Assembly (NCBI GenBank): GCA_025594325.1
Contig: JANHCV010000001.1
Location: 1,736,001 to 1,800,000 of the forward strand
Direction: 5' to 3'
DNA length: 64,000 nt
Source: Blastocladiella emersonii ATCC 22665
Taxonomy: Eukaryota; Blastocladiomycota; Blastocladiomycetes; Blastocladiales; Blastocladiaceae
Position numbers and translations under genes: made by a program. Below are positions 10,730 through 21,645 of the stretch, piece after piece. Position 1 is the first letter of the stretch, and every line of letters begins with the position of its first letter. Below the pieces are notes generated by a model. That model saw only the letters and a program-made list of their open reading frames with translations, ran no database searches and was not told where the DNA came from.

Positions 10730-13700
10730 TCACCCGTGCATATCCTCGTCATCCACGTAAAACTGGTGCACCATGCGCGCCATGTCGTCCGCGGCCACGC
10801 TCACGCTCGCCGTCGCGTGCTGCTGCTGCTGCTGCTGCTGCGTAGGCGCCGCTGCGACGAGCGGGACCACCTCGGACGCGACCATTGGCTGCTGCTGGTG
10901 CTGCTGCGTGATGCCCGACGCGGGCGGCGACGCGAGGAGGTCTCCGAGCGGCGGATCGCCCGCGGCCGCGTTCATGGCGGCAAAGTGCGCCGCCGTGGCC
11001 ACGGCGGACGCGGCCGTCGACGGCGTCGTGTTCGGCGTGCCGCTCGCGCGCGAGCCTGCGGTCAGCTGCGCCGAGAGGATCGACAGGGGCTGCTGTTGCT
11101 GCGTGAGTGGAGCGGGGGCCGCCGGGTGGTGATGGATGTCGAGGAGGTCGCTGGCCTCCTCGCGAGCGGGCTTGACGCGCTGCTGCTGCGAGGCCGTCTC
11201 ACCGGTCCGACCCGCGCGGCGATGATGGCGCGCGGTGGGCGGTGCGCCGAGGTGGATCGACTCGTAGATGGAGCGGTGCAGGGCCGACTGCTGCGCGCCC
11301 GCGCGGGGCGACAGGGCCCGCGTCGGCGACCGCGCTGGACGACCCGCGGGCAGATCGGTCGCGTCGAACGCGTCCTCGGCGACGTGGCGGAGGTACGCCT
11401 GCGTGATCTGGTCCATGTGCGCGGCCGCTGCGGGTGTTGGTCGCCACGTCGGATGGTTGGCCTACAATGCAAGCGAGTTAGATGCGTCGTGGCGGTTCAT
11501 AAAAGTGACGGACCTGGAAGTGGATCATGGACGAGGTCATCTTAGTCTCGGCCGCCGCGTCCCACGCGACGTGCCCTTCGACATCCCCGTCGGCGATATC
11601 CGAGCTCGCATCCACCAAAATCTCCATGGCCGGCAGCCGCCCGCCCGCGACCGCGTGGGACTGCGGGTGCGGGTTCGAGTCAACGAGCACGGGCGATCCC
11701 GCGCCCTCCTCGTCGCCCTCTCCGCCCACCACGTCCGCGCGGCCCATGAACATGGCGCCGTCGTAGATGAACCCGAGTCCCTGCACAAACACCGTGTGGT
11801 CGAGTGCGAAATCGACGATGCGCTCGGCGCAGTTTGGGAGGGAGAAGGCGAGGACGAGCGGGGCACACACGACGCCGAGGAGCTCGTGGACGTAGACCAT
11901 GATGCGGGCGGGCGCGAGCACGGCGACCTCGGCGCGGACGCGGTCCGAGTGCAGCCCCCACGCGAGCCAGCGGCGCGGGCAGTAGTGCAGGTGCTCGATG
12001 GCCTCGCGCAGGTCGCGCGCTGGGTCGAAGCGCGGCGTCACGTCCGCGTCGCCGCCGCGCATCCCGCGGACCACGACGAGGAGTGAGCCGAGGACGCCGA
12101 GGTAGAAGACGGGCGTGCGCTCGGGCGTCACTTCGAGGTGCAGGAGCGCGTCGGGGAAGAGGAGCGAGAGACCGAGCAGCACGCTGGCCACGGCACCCAG
12201 CAGAAAGGCGAGGAATCGCGCGAGGATGCCCGTCTTGGCCGCGGGGAACTGCGCGAGGTACCGCGACGTGGGCGCGTGCGCGAGACAAAGGCGCTTCTCG
12301 AGCTCGTGCGGCGCCTCGTTGAGCTCGCGCAGCTGCCAGCGCGCGAGCGGCGTGAACCGCGGGGTGCCGACCGTGCCCGGGTTGCGGTAGTATTCCTACG
12401 CGCGCACGGCGTTAGGCCGACTGGTTTCATGAAGCGGCACATGCGCGACGTACATCGCCGTAGCGGAGCACAAAGTAGACAACGAGCGCACACGCAAGGA
12501 CGGGCGCGAGGACCGCGTTGAGCACGGCCATGGCCACGAACCCGTAGCGTAGGCGCTGGACGATCTGGGCGCGGTACGCGATGCTGCGGCGCGGGCCGAC
12601 CCAGACGCGCGAGTCGCCAAAGACGAAGCCGAGCACGCAAAACTCAATGTTCCACTCGAGCAGCTTGGACAGGTGCGGCGACAGGAACGCGCCGACGAAC
12701 GGCAGCGGGACCGTGAGGTTGACGAGCCCCTCGGTCGAGTACAACGCGATCAGGTAGTTTTCGCGGCGCATGATGCGCGCCGTGACCTCGACCATGGAGC
12801 ACCCGAGCGGTGCAGCGGCGGGGGCCGCCGCTCCCGCCGCCGAGCCGGACGTGGGCGAGCCGGGCGGCGGCGACGACGCCAGCTGGCGGCGCGGGGACGT
12901 GGCGACGTTGGGCGAGGCTGGCGGCTGCGGCGGATGGGCCGGGTGCGGGTGGAAGGTGGCGACGTCCTCGAGGCGGGCGAGGATCTGGGCCCACGACGCG
13001 CTCTGGATGTCCGAGTCCGGGATCTCGAGGACGTGGGTGAAAAAGTCCTGCATCTTGCGCAGCGCGGGCTGGTCGCGCCACAGGTTCCACAGCGACCAGG
13101 ACCACGCGGCCAAGGCGAGGAGCAGGAGCGCCTTGACGAGCGGGTGCAGGCGTGGGCAGTCGGCGTGGGTGATGGACGAGAGCGGGGTCGGGCCCGTGAT
13201 GTGGTGGAGCGGCGCGTAGTCGACGCAGGACGTCAGGAAGACGACCAGCGTGCACGCGAATGCGAGTCGGCTACGATTCGAGGGACGCGTGTGAGTGCTC
13301 GTCGATTGTGATCCATGAGCGGACCGAGCCGTACAGAAGGTGCGTGAGGCGATGGAGCGTGATACACGTGGCACCGCGCCCGTAAAAGTAGTTGTAGACG
13401 TCCGAGTAGAATTGGTCGAGGCTGGGCGCCTGGAGCCAGAGCTGGAGTGCGCGCTCGTGGTCGCCCATGGGCCGCGGACCGGTCAGGGACGGGCGCCGGC
13501 CACGGTCGCGGTGATGGAGGCCGGTGCGATGGACGGCCTCGTCCGAGTCGGTCTCCTCGTCGCTCTCGTTCTCGCTGTCGTAGCCCGAGGGCGAGACTCG
13601 GCCCATGTACCGCGACCCAGCACCACCACCAGCGGTGCCCCCGCCGGGGTCGAGCGCGGACCGTGTTCGGGCGGCTGCGGCACTCGCGCGGGCGGACCGC

Positions 13701-13933
13701 GAGGAGCGGCGCGGCGCGTTCGACGACGGATGTGGCTGCTGCTGTTGCTGCTGGTCATGGTCATGGGCATACTCTCGCGGCGCTGGTGGCGCTTGTGGTC
13801 GGCCCGAAAGCGGCGTGCCGTCGGGGTAGGTCGGGACCGAGTGGTACTGGTCGCGTGGCGCGGCGGCGGCGGCGGCCTGGGCGCGGTGGGAGGGCGGGTG
13901 GGCCCTGCGGGCGTGTTGCGATGTAGAATACAT
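10730..13933 (-). CDS. ATG9: Autophagy-related lipid scramblase Atg9
   Basis: Multi-pass membrane protein carried on Golgi-derived vesicles that seed the autophagosome. Exons 13933..13335, 13270..12454, 12395..11514 and 11461..10730 give 1,009 residues with intact phase at each junction. Recognisable blocks are DVYNYFYGRGATCI with the first membrane segment, VTARIMRRENYLIALYSTEG, TVPLPFVGAFLSPHLSKLLE, the YYRNPGTVGTPRFTPLARWQ region, TPVFYLGVLGSLLVVVRG, and HYCPRRWLAWGLHSDRVRAE, ending with a SMIHFQANHPTWRP segment. The ~200-residue N-terminus and ~230-residue C-terminus are low complexity, with Gln runs (Q7 near 10820-10840 and others) and Ser/Pro, the usual phospho-regulated tails. Introns are 52-64 nt; one uses a GTCCGT donor. 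Start chosen at MYSTSQHARR; an upstream in-frame ATG exists but adds atypical sequence. Confidence 0.95.
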
Positions 13934-14348
13934 GGTGTGGTGATGGTTGCGTAGAGTGTGCTCGGTTGGATTGCGCTGGATGGGTTGAGGGAGAGGGAGG
14001 AAGGGCCGCGTGAGAGCGGCGCGCTCGCCTGACACGGCCATCGCGGAGCGCCGACGCGCGAGCTGCGCGCATGGCGTGACCCTCACGCCGTTTCGCGACG
14101 CGTCCTCTTCTCGATGCCTGGCTCGCTTCTACGTTCCGCGGTGTCCATCACGCGTGACGGCTTTGTGCGGGGCGCATCCTGCTAATGAGCGCCTTCAAGT
14201 GGCCTTCGCGCCAAGCCGCGCCCTACAGCCCGCTGCTCCTGATGGAGACCAGCGAGGCGAAAACGCTGAACAGCGACCAAGTTCAGCACGGCGGAGACAG
14301 ACACATTGGAGGGCTTTGTGTAGAGATAACAGGAATTCATTGGTACAG

Positions 14349-14382
<34 letters not shown>

Positions 14383-14394
14383 CAGGCAGGCGGG
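13934..14394. other. Intergenic, ATG9 promoter and 3' end of small gene
   Basis: No gene supported. It contains the CAAT tandem repeat listed separately just beyond the stop codon of the neighbouring small gene. Confidence 0.45.
14351..14380. repeat. Tetranucleotide microsatellite (CAAT)n
   Basis: About 7.5 uninterrupted copies of CAAT. It lies in the presumed 3' untranslated region of the small minus-strand gene ending at 14395. Likely a length-variable simple repeat. Confidence 0.9.
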
Positions 14395-14790
14395 TTACCA
14401 CAGCTTGCGCATCATCGGCATGGCCACCGCGGGACGCGGGGCGCGAGCCGGAGCAGCAGGAGCAGTGGCGGCCTTGGTGGCGGGGATCTCGGCCGAGCCC
14501 TCGCACGACGCGACGCGGAAGTTGACGGGCGAGCGCGGGCGCGCCGCCGCCGCGTCCTGGACGGCGGCGGCCGTGGCCTCGGCCGAGGGCGCCGGGTTCG
14601 GGATGCGCTTGGTGAGGGCGGGCGTGGTGGTGGTGGAGGCGGGCGCGACGGCCGAGGGGCCCGATGCGGGGCCGGCGCCGAACAGCAGCGACGCGACGAA
14701 GCCACGCGACGGCGTCGTGGGCGACGTCGGCGACGTGGCGGGCGAGCTCGCGGCCGAGTTGAGGGCAGTCGTCAGGCGGAAAACGTCCAT
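14395..14790 (-). CDS. Small Ala/Pro/Thr-rich protein, unknown
   Basis: An open frame of 131 residues starting MDVFRLTTALNSAASS and ending AMPMMRKLW. It is mostly disordered (Ser, Pro, Thr, Ala), with short conserved-looking pieces: GFVASLLFGAG and RSPVNFRVASCEG. No domain is recognised. Two things favour it being real. A TATAAA on the same strand lies at 15243-15238. In the long leader between them, a well-formed 82-nt intron (14977..14896, GTACGT...CGCAG) is present. Before that intron a short upstream frame (MAFYFFTQTKHHVGR) would splice to an early stop, so it may act as a regulatory uORF. The opposite-strand frame is considered a shadow. Confidence 0.5.
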   Translation of the reverse strand: MDVFRLTTALNSAASSPATSPTSPTTPSRGFVASLLFGAGPASGPSAVAPASTTTTPALTKRIPNPAPSAEATAAAVQDAAAARPRSPVNFRVASCEGSAEIPATKAATAPAAPARAPRPAVAMPMMRKLW

Positions 14791-15531
14791 GGTGGTGATG
14801 TAGAGGATCGGCGTGAGACTGGCGGTGGTGGTGGTGGTGAGGGTGATGAGGTTGAGTTGGTGGTAGCAGGGCAGGTGCCAGTGACTAATCCACGTCTGCG
14901 AGGGGGGCGGGGCGAGGAGAAGTCGTCAGCGCGCTGGTCGTGGCGAGGGCGGGCGAGCGAGCGAGAAGGAGACGTACCGCGACCAACGTGATGCTTGGTC
15001 TGGGTAAAGAAGTAGAATGCCATCCACAGGCACTCGGGCAATCAGAAGTGGTCCGTCGTCGCTGGTGGGGAGCTGAGCGAGGGGACCGTGGGGGTGGAGT
15101 GGGGGACGCGGCGAGCGTGAAAGTGCAGGTATGTCGTTGGTGGCGATGCGTGCGCGGTGCTGTTGGCGGCGAGGTCGGATGCTCGAGCGTGCGGGGTAGG
15201 AAGGCAGGATCCGAGGGAGGGCGGGGGAGCGGGCGTCTTTATAGTCGGCGGCCGCGACGGGCGCGCCCAGCGATGGCGATGGAGGTGGGAGATGATGGAG
15301 CGCACGGGGCCAGATAACGCAGCCCATCTCATCGCTCACGTGCCGCTGACGGCCTGACTGATCGATGGGCGAGCGAGCTGATGTGGCTGAGCGGCAAGCG
15401 CAAGCGCAAGGCCGTGTGGCGCCTTCCGCCTGAAAGTCCCCCTCTCGCGCCTCTCAGCAACCTACCTCGCCGGAGACGGCCATGTATACTTCTTCGAGTC
15501 GTGTGCTATGAGATGTTGAGCGGGAGGAGGA
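14791..15531 (-). other. Long leader and promoter of the small gene at 14395-14790
   Basis: Contains the 82-nt GTACGT-CGCAG intron at 14896..14977 and an upstream frame starting about 15024. No separate protein gene is supported. The left part of the interval towards 15531 is the 3' side of the lebercilin-like gene. Confidence 0.4.
15238..15243 (-). promoter_or_regulatory. TATA box of small gene
   Basis: TATAAA on the minus strand in a GC-rich context, about 450 nt upstream of the ATG at 14790. It fits a leader that contains one intron. Confidence 0.45.
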
Positions 15532-17460
15532 TCAGAACGGGAACGACGACGACGGCGGGCCCGCCGCTGCTGCCCGCCGTCCGACGCGCGGGCCGACCGC
15601 CGCCGCCGGGTCCTCGCCGCGCCCGCTGCCGCCGAACGTCGGCATGTACCCGGACTGCGTCACGGACGGCGCGAACGAGAACACGGCCGGGAGCGCGGGC
15701 GACGACGAGCCGCCGCTGGGCGCCGCCGCGGTCGTGGCCGCCACGACGGTCGGTCCACTCGGCGCGGGCCCGAGGAACGACAGCGGCGACGTGATGGCCG
15801 CGCTCGCGTTGAGGCTCGTGCTCGATCCCGCCACCGAGGACGACGCGCCGGTGCGAGCGAACGGACCCGCCGTGAACAGCGAGTTGGACCGCCGCACCGA
15901 CGCGCCCGCCGTAGACGACGACAGCGAGGCCGGCGGGTCGGTGGATGGCGCGGGAGTGTTGTCCGTGAGGAACGATGGCTTGGACGCAGTCGATGCCGGT
16001 GCAGCCGTGGTCACGGCGGGAGGATGCGGTGCGAGCGACGTTGCCGCGAGGGTCTCGGTCAGGAAGCTGGGCGTCGCCGTCGTCGCAGCGTGTGCGGGTG
16101 CCGCGGTCGTCGGGAGCATGGACTCGAGGAGCCACGACCCGGCCTTGCCCGCCGAGCCTGACGTGGCGCCCGTGGTGGCCTCGGCGGGAGCTGCGAACGA
16201 GGCAGCGCTCGCCTTTCGCGAACCGAACGACGGCCGCAGCAGGCTCTTGGGCCGCGGCGGCGACGGCGGCGGGACGGGCGAGGCGGCCTTGATGGGCTCG
16301 ACGGGTTGCTGCTGCTGCACGGGAACGACCACAGGCGGGGTCTGCTCGGCGTGTTGCTGCTGAGCTGGGGCGACGACGGGCTGCAGCGGCTCAGGAACGG
16401 CCTCGGCCTTGGTCTCGAGAGGCACAGCCGGGGTAGCCTCCTCGGCCTCGGGCGTCGCGCTTGCCGCACGAGTAGTCGATGCGCGTGATGCCGCCCGCGC
16501 GTCCTCGACCGAGCCGTCGTGCGTCGTCTCGGGCGACTCGCGGCGAGTGGTCTTGCCGCTGCGGCGCGACGCGACTGAACCAGCCGTGGTTGGGCGCGCC
16601 GACGCGGCCCGCTGCTCGACCTCCTCGCCCCAGATCGACGATGCGCTTTCGCGGCCGCCGCGGTCGGTCAGGCGCTGGCGCAGATCCTACACGGCGCAAG
16701 TATCAGCAAATCCCCGACGTGAGCAATCGGCGAACACAGCGTACCTCGACCTCGCGCTCCTTGCGGTGCAGCTGGTCCGTGAGCGCGCGGATCGAGTTCT
16801 CGAGCGAGTCCGAGTCGCTCTTGGCCTTGCGCAGGCGCTCCTTGGCCGTGACCAGCTCGGCATGAGCGTCGCGCGCGGCGCGCTCCTCGCCGTGCAGGCG
16901 CTCGAGCAGCTTGGTGTTGTGGGCCTTGAGGTTGCGGACCTCGGTGCGCAGCTGGTCGAGCACCGCGGGCAGGTCGCCCTGCTCCTTGTCGATGGTGCGG
17001 ATCGCCTTCTCCTGCCGCCGCTGCATCGCGAGCAGCGTCTTGTTCTCCTCGATCAGCTTGCCGATGGTCAGCTTCTGCTCCTTGACGCGGTTCTCGAGCT
17101 CGAGGATCCGGTCGTGGTGCGCTGCGGCCGACGGCGGCGCCGGGCGCGGGCCCGTGGCCGGCGTGCCGACCTTGAGCGTGCGCTTGGACCCGTGGAGCGA
17201 GGAGCGCGAGGACTTGAGGCCTACACGTTGGGTTCGGTGAGCTCTTGCGCCCCTCGCAAGCGGCTAGTGTGGACCGCACCTCCAAGCTTGGAATGCGACG
17301 GCTTTGTCTTGAGCGCCTTGGACTTCTTGGACGCGGCGCTCGCCTTCTTCACGGCGACGGCTGGGACGCTTGAGGACGACGACGACGCGGGCCGCGAGAG
17401 GCCGGCGTCGTCGTCCTCAAAGTCGGCTGCATACGATTTCGGGGTGCCCTGGCGCAACAT
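15532..17460 (-). CDS. Lebercilin (LCA5)-domain ciliary coiled-coil protein
   Basis: Exons 17460..17280, 17220..16745 and 16686..15532 give 603 residues; introns start GTGCGG and GTACGC and end GTGTAG. Residues about 85-225 form one long coiled coil whose sequence follows the lebercilin domain: HDRILELENRVKEQKLTIGK, then LIEENKTLLAMQRRQEKAI, DKEQGDLPAVLDQLRTEVRN and an LRKAKSDSDSLENSIRALTD segment. Lebercilin associates with ciliary microtubules and intraflagellar transport in animals. The N-terminus is Lys/Ser-rich. The C-terminal 380 residues are disordered (Ala/Ser/Pro/Thr, Gln runs) and not conserved. Presence in a fungus implies a retained flagellum and agrees with the dynein gene upstream. 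A generic coiled coil is the alternative, but the QRRQEKA...DLPxxL block is specific. Confidence 0.85.
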
Positions 17461-17988
17461 TGCGATGGCGGTTCATGAGGGCGATGAGCGGAGAACGCGC
17501 CGACGAAGGGCGCCGGCAACGAGCGACTTCGGCAGACGCGTCGCGGTGCGAGACGCGTCGCGCCTCAACGTGTCTCGCGTCACGCGACTTTTCGGATACC
17601 GACCCTGATCACACTACCCGCAATACAAGCCGTAATACGTCTCCATCAATCCTGCAACACGAACCGATGGGCTACCGGCCATTTGCGAGCCTCAGGCGCG
17701 GCCGACGCGACGCGCCCGGTTCAGCCACCCACGCCAGGGTCACATGACGGCGAATGACGGTGTGCTCGCGCTGCTGCACGGGGCGCGGCCGCGCCTATAA
17801 AAGCGGGCCGCTCCCGCTGGGCGCAGAGGACAGGGCGGGATTCGGTTCTCTCTCTCTCGAGCGCGCTGAATAACTCGGTGCATTGTGCGCGGCGCGAGCG
17901 ATCGCGCTAAAAATCTCCCGAGCTCGGCCTTCCCGCGACCACAGCTTCCCCTCTCCCTCCACCGCTACCGCTGCGACGAATCAACACC
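17461..17988. other. Divergent promoter region, lebercilin-like / SPT5
   Basis: 528 bp with no gene. It contains the SPT5 TATA box and a CT-rich run near 17850. Confidence 0.5.
17796..17802 (+). promoter_or_regulatory. TATA box of SPT5
   Basis: TATAAAA in a GC-rich setting, about 190 bp upstream of the SPT5 start, followed by a CT-rich stretch of the kind often seen at fungal transcription starts. Confidence 0.55.
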
Positions 17989-20900
17989 ATGTCACACCGC
18001 GACTTTGAAGACGACCTGCAGGAGGAGGATCTCGAAGACGACCCGCCCCTCCCCTCGGCCGACGACGACGAGGAGGACACGGCCGAGGCACCGCCGCCGG
18101 CCCGCTCGCGCGGCCGCAGCAGCCGCAACCGCTACGACGACGATGATGAAGAGGACGAGGACGAGGATGACGAGGAGGACTATAACGATGGGTCCTCGAG
18201 CAAGGTACGCTTCAGGCCCGACACGTCCCTGCGTGATCCGGACCTGACAGCAGACCCCCCGCTCGTAGCGCAAGAAGCGCAAGACGGCGCGCTCCCTCGC
18301 CAACGCCTTCCTCGATGTCGAGGCCGAGGTCGAGGACGACGACATGGAGGACGACGAGTACGGCGACGAGGAGGGTGCGTTTCCCATTCCGCTCTGCGCT
18401 CGCCACCCGCACCCGGCCCTAACCCCGCTCTCGTGCCCATCGTGCAGTCGCCGACTTCATCGACAAGGACGACATCGAGGTGCCCGACACGGAAGAGTTC
18501 CTGAAGCGCGACGCGGCGGCGCGGCGCGACCTCGACCGGCGGTTCGCCGAGCGCGACGAGCGCGAGCTGGCCGACCTCGCGCGCGACCTCGACCAGCGGC
18601 ACAAGCGCACCAACGTGCGGCGGTACCGCGGCGACGCGTCGGCGCACAAGTCGCAGCACTCGCTGCTGCCCAGCGTGCGCGACCCCAAGCTGTGGATGAT
18701 CCGGTGCCGCGAGGGCAAGGAGCGCGACATTGTGCACCTCGTCATCCGCAAGGCCTTCGACTACCAGCGCACCGGCCGCGGCAACCCCGTGCGCGTCCAC
18801 TCGGTCCTCTGTCGCGACGACCTCAAGGGCTTCATCTACGTCGAGGCCGACCTCGCCCTGCACGTCAACGACGCCTTTGACGGCATCACGGGCGTCTACC
18901 TCAGCCGCCAGACCCTCGTCCCCGTCAACGAGATGCCCGACGTGCTCTTCGTCAAGGCCGAGGACAAGTCGGTCAACCTGCTCGACAAGAAGTGGGTCCG
19001 CATCAAGCGCGGTAAGTACGCCGGCGACCTCGCCCAGGTCGTGGACGCCGAGGGCGAGACGGCCACGGTGCGCCTCGTCCCGCGCATCAACTACGAGGAG
19101 TTTGACTCGCGCGGCACCGCCGCCGACGAGGACGGCGACGGTGGGTCGCGCAAGCGCAAGCGCGCCGGCGGTGCCACCACGCGCCCGCCGCAGAAGCTGC
19201 TCAACCACCGCGAGCTGCCCGACCACATCTCGCGCAAGATGACCCGCAACCAGTACGGGTACTGGGTGCTCGGCGGCGAGACGTTCCGCGACGGGTACCT
19301 CGAGAAGTCGGTGCGCGTGTCGGTGCTCGACGTCGAGTGCGCCCCGCCCACGCTCGAGGAGATCGAGCGCTTCTCGGGCGGCAACGGCACCATCAACAAC
19401 GAGGCGCTGCAGTCGCTCAAGCTCGCCGCCCAGGAGCGCGAGTCGTCGGGCGTCATCTACAACCCGGGCGACCGCGTCCAGGTCACGTCGGGCGAGCTCG
19501 CCAACGTGCCCGCCGTCGTCCTGTCCATCTCCAACGGCATCGCCACCATCGTGTCGCAGGTCCCCGGCATCTTCGACAAGACGTCGATCCCCGTCGGCCA
19601 GCTGCGCAAGCACTTTGCCATGGGCGACGCCGTCCGCGTCCTCGCCGGCAAGCACGCCGGCACCATCGGCACCGTCATCGACGTGGACAAGACCTCGGTC
19701 ACGGTCGTCGACTCGGTCAAGCAGATGGAGTTCCAGGTGTTTGCGCGCGACCTCGCCGACGCCAAGGGCACCCAGGTCGTCGCCCAGCCCGACGCGGGCC
19801 TGCCCGGGACCAGTGGCACGCAGTCGTCGGACGGCAAGTTCGCCGTGCCGTCGCTCCCCGGCTCACGGTCGGCGTCGGGCCCGCCGCCGCGCGCGCCACC
19901 GATGCCCCGCGGCGGGTTCTCGTCGCGCGGCCCGCCGCGCCCGCGGTTCATCGGGTCCACGGTCAAGCTGCTCGCCGGCATGTACAAGGGCTACGTCGGG
20001 CTCGTCCTGGCCACGCTGCCCGACGGGCAGGTCCGCGTGCGGCTGCAGGCCAACCAGCGCGTCACGCTCGTCGACCGCAACCAGCTCGCCGTGCAGGACG
20101 CGTCGGGCCACTTCCACGAGCCGTCCAGCATGTACGCCGGCGGCATGACGTCGGCGTGGGGCTCGGCGCCCACGCCCGGCGGCTACGGCCAGGCGCCGTC
20201 GTCTGGTGCCGGTTGGGGCAACGATACCCGCGGCGGGCGCACGCCCAACCCGTACGCCGGCGCGCAGACCCCGAACCCGTACTCGGGCGGTGCACAGACC
20301 CCGCACCACTACTCGTCCGGTTTTGGGGCTGGCGACGACGGCGGCCGCACGCCCGCGTGGGACGCTGGGTCGCGCACGCCGTACCGGCCGTTCGAGGAGG
20401 CCCGGTCCTCGGCCGCGCCCGGATCGGCCAACGCGTGGGGCAGCTCGGCCAACTACACGCCGTCCATGGCGACCGGCAGCGGCGGCAACGACTGGTCCCG
20501 CGGCGGCGGCAGCAACAGCGGCGCGTACGCTGGTACCAGTTCCGGGTACGACGCGCGAGGCGCCACCACCAGCAGCAGCGCGCGCGACGACTACTCGCGG
20601 TCCAGCGGCAGCGGGCGCAACGACTACTCGCGGTCCAGCGGCAGCGGGCGCAACGACCGCGACGACTACGGCGCCAGCGGCACCAGCGACTGGTCGCGCG
20701 CCGACCAGGGCCCCGCCGCACCGACGAGCGCGTGGGCCGGCGGCAGCAGCGCGGCGTACGGCGGCGCCAGCGACCATCGCGCGTACAGCTCCGCGGCGAC
20801 CACGGCGCCGTCCAGCGCAACCTACCGCCGCGACTCGTCGCCGCCACCAAGGGGCGGGTACACGGGCTCGTACTCGGGCGCGTCGGGCGTCGGCGGGATC

Positions 20901-21464
20901 ACGCCCGGGTACGGCGCGACGCCCATGGCGGGCAGTTCCGCGGCCATGGGCGCCACGCCCATGGGCTCGTCGCTGCGCGCCGGGCTCGGCGGCGCGACCC
21001 CGCGGCCCATGTACGGGTCCGAGTCGGTCTCGTCGGCGTCGGCGTCCGCGTACGGCCGGTCCGCCTCGCAGGCCGCCGCTCCCGCGGTTGGCGGCGCGGC
21101 GGGTGGTGCCGGCGGCGACCAGCTCGGTTCCGCGTGGGGGTTGCCGGGGATCCTCGTCGAGGCGACGCGCGACGTCGACGCGCGGCTCAGCTCGGGCGCG
21201 CGCGCCGTCATCACGCGCGTCGACGGCAGCGGGACCTCGGTCGACCTCGACCAGGGGTCCGCGGGCGTGCCGATCGACGCGCTCAAGCCCGTGCTCCCCG
21301 GCAAGGCCGACAAGGTGCTCGTGCTCGTCGGCCAGTACCGCGGCAAGGAGGGCACCATCATCGGCGCGCACGAGGGGTCGGGCGTCGTCCGTATGGCTCA
21401 CGACTCCAAGTCGTTTGAGACGTTCAAGCTCACGCAGCTCGGGAAGGTGCAGGCGGCGGCGTGA
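17989..21464 (+). CDS. SPT5: Transcription elongation factor Spt5 (DSIF large subunit)
   Basis: Clamps RNA polymerase II with Spt4 during elongation. Exons 17989..18204, 18269..18374 and 18448..21464 give 1,112 residues. Domains in order: an acidic N-terminus (Asp/Glu runs to about residue 107); the NGN domain from about 189 (KLWMIRCREGKERDIVHLVI) to about 270; KOW motifs beginning KKWVRIKRGKYAGDLAQV, YNPGDRVQVTSGELANVPAV, FAMGDAVRVLAGKHAGTIGT and STVKLLAGMYKGYVGLVL. A C-terminal region from about 700 has TPNPYAGAQ / TPNPYSGGAQ / TPHHYSSG / RTPAWD repeats, the phosphorylated CTR, then a Ser/Gly-rich stretch and a last KOW (RGKEGTIIGAHEGSGVVRM). A 36-bp direct duplication near 20590-20655 repeats DDYSRSSGSGRN-type sequence. 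The first two introns interrupt the acidic region. Confidence 0.96.
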
Positions 21465-21645
21465 GGTGATGGCGTGGATGTGACAAGAGTTTATATATCG
21501 TATTATTTGTTCGTTCCTCGCGGTTCTCCAGAGACAAGTGGGTGAGTAAAACGGTTTGTATTAGTGCTTTCGCAGGTATTTGGGTGGTACGACCATCGAC
21601 AGGCCGCGGGAGCGCACACACGCGCTCACGACGGCTATGGCCACG

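Noticed and set aside
14351-14380. Possible CRISPR-like or regulatory array from the CAAT repeats
   Set aside because: It is a plain tetranucleotide microsatellite with no spacers, in a eukaryotic genome.
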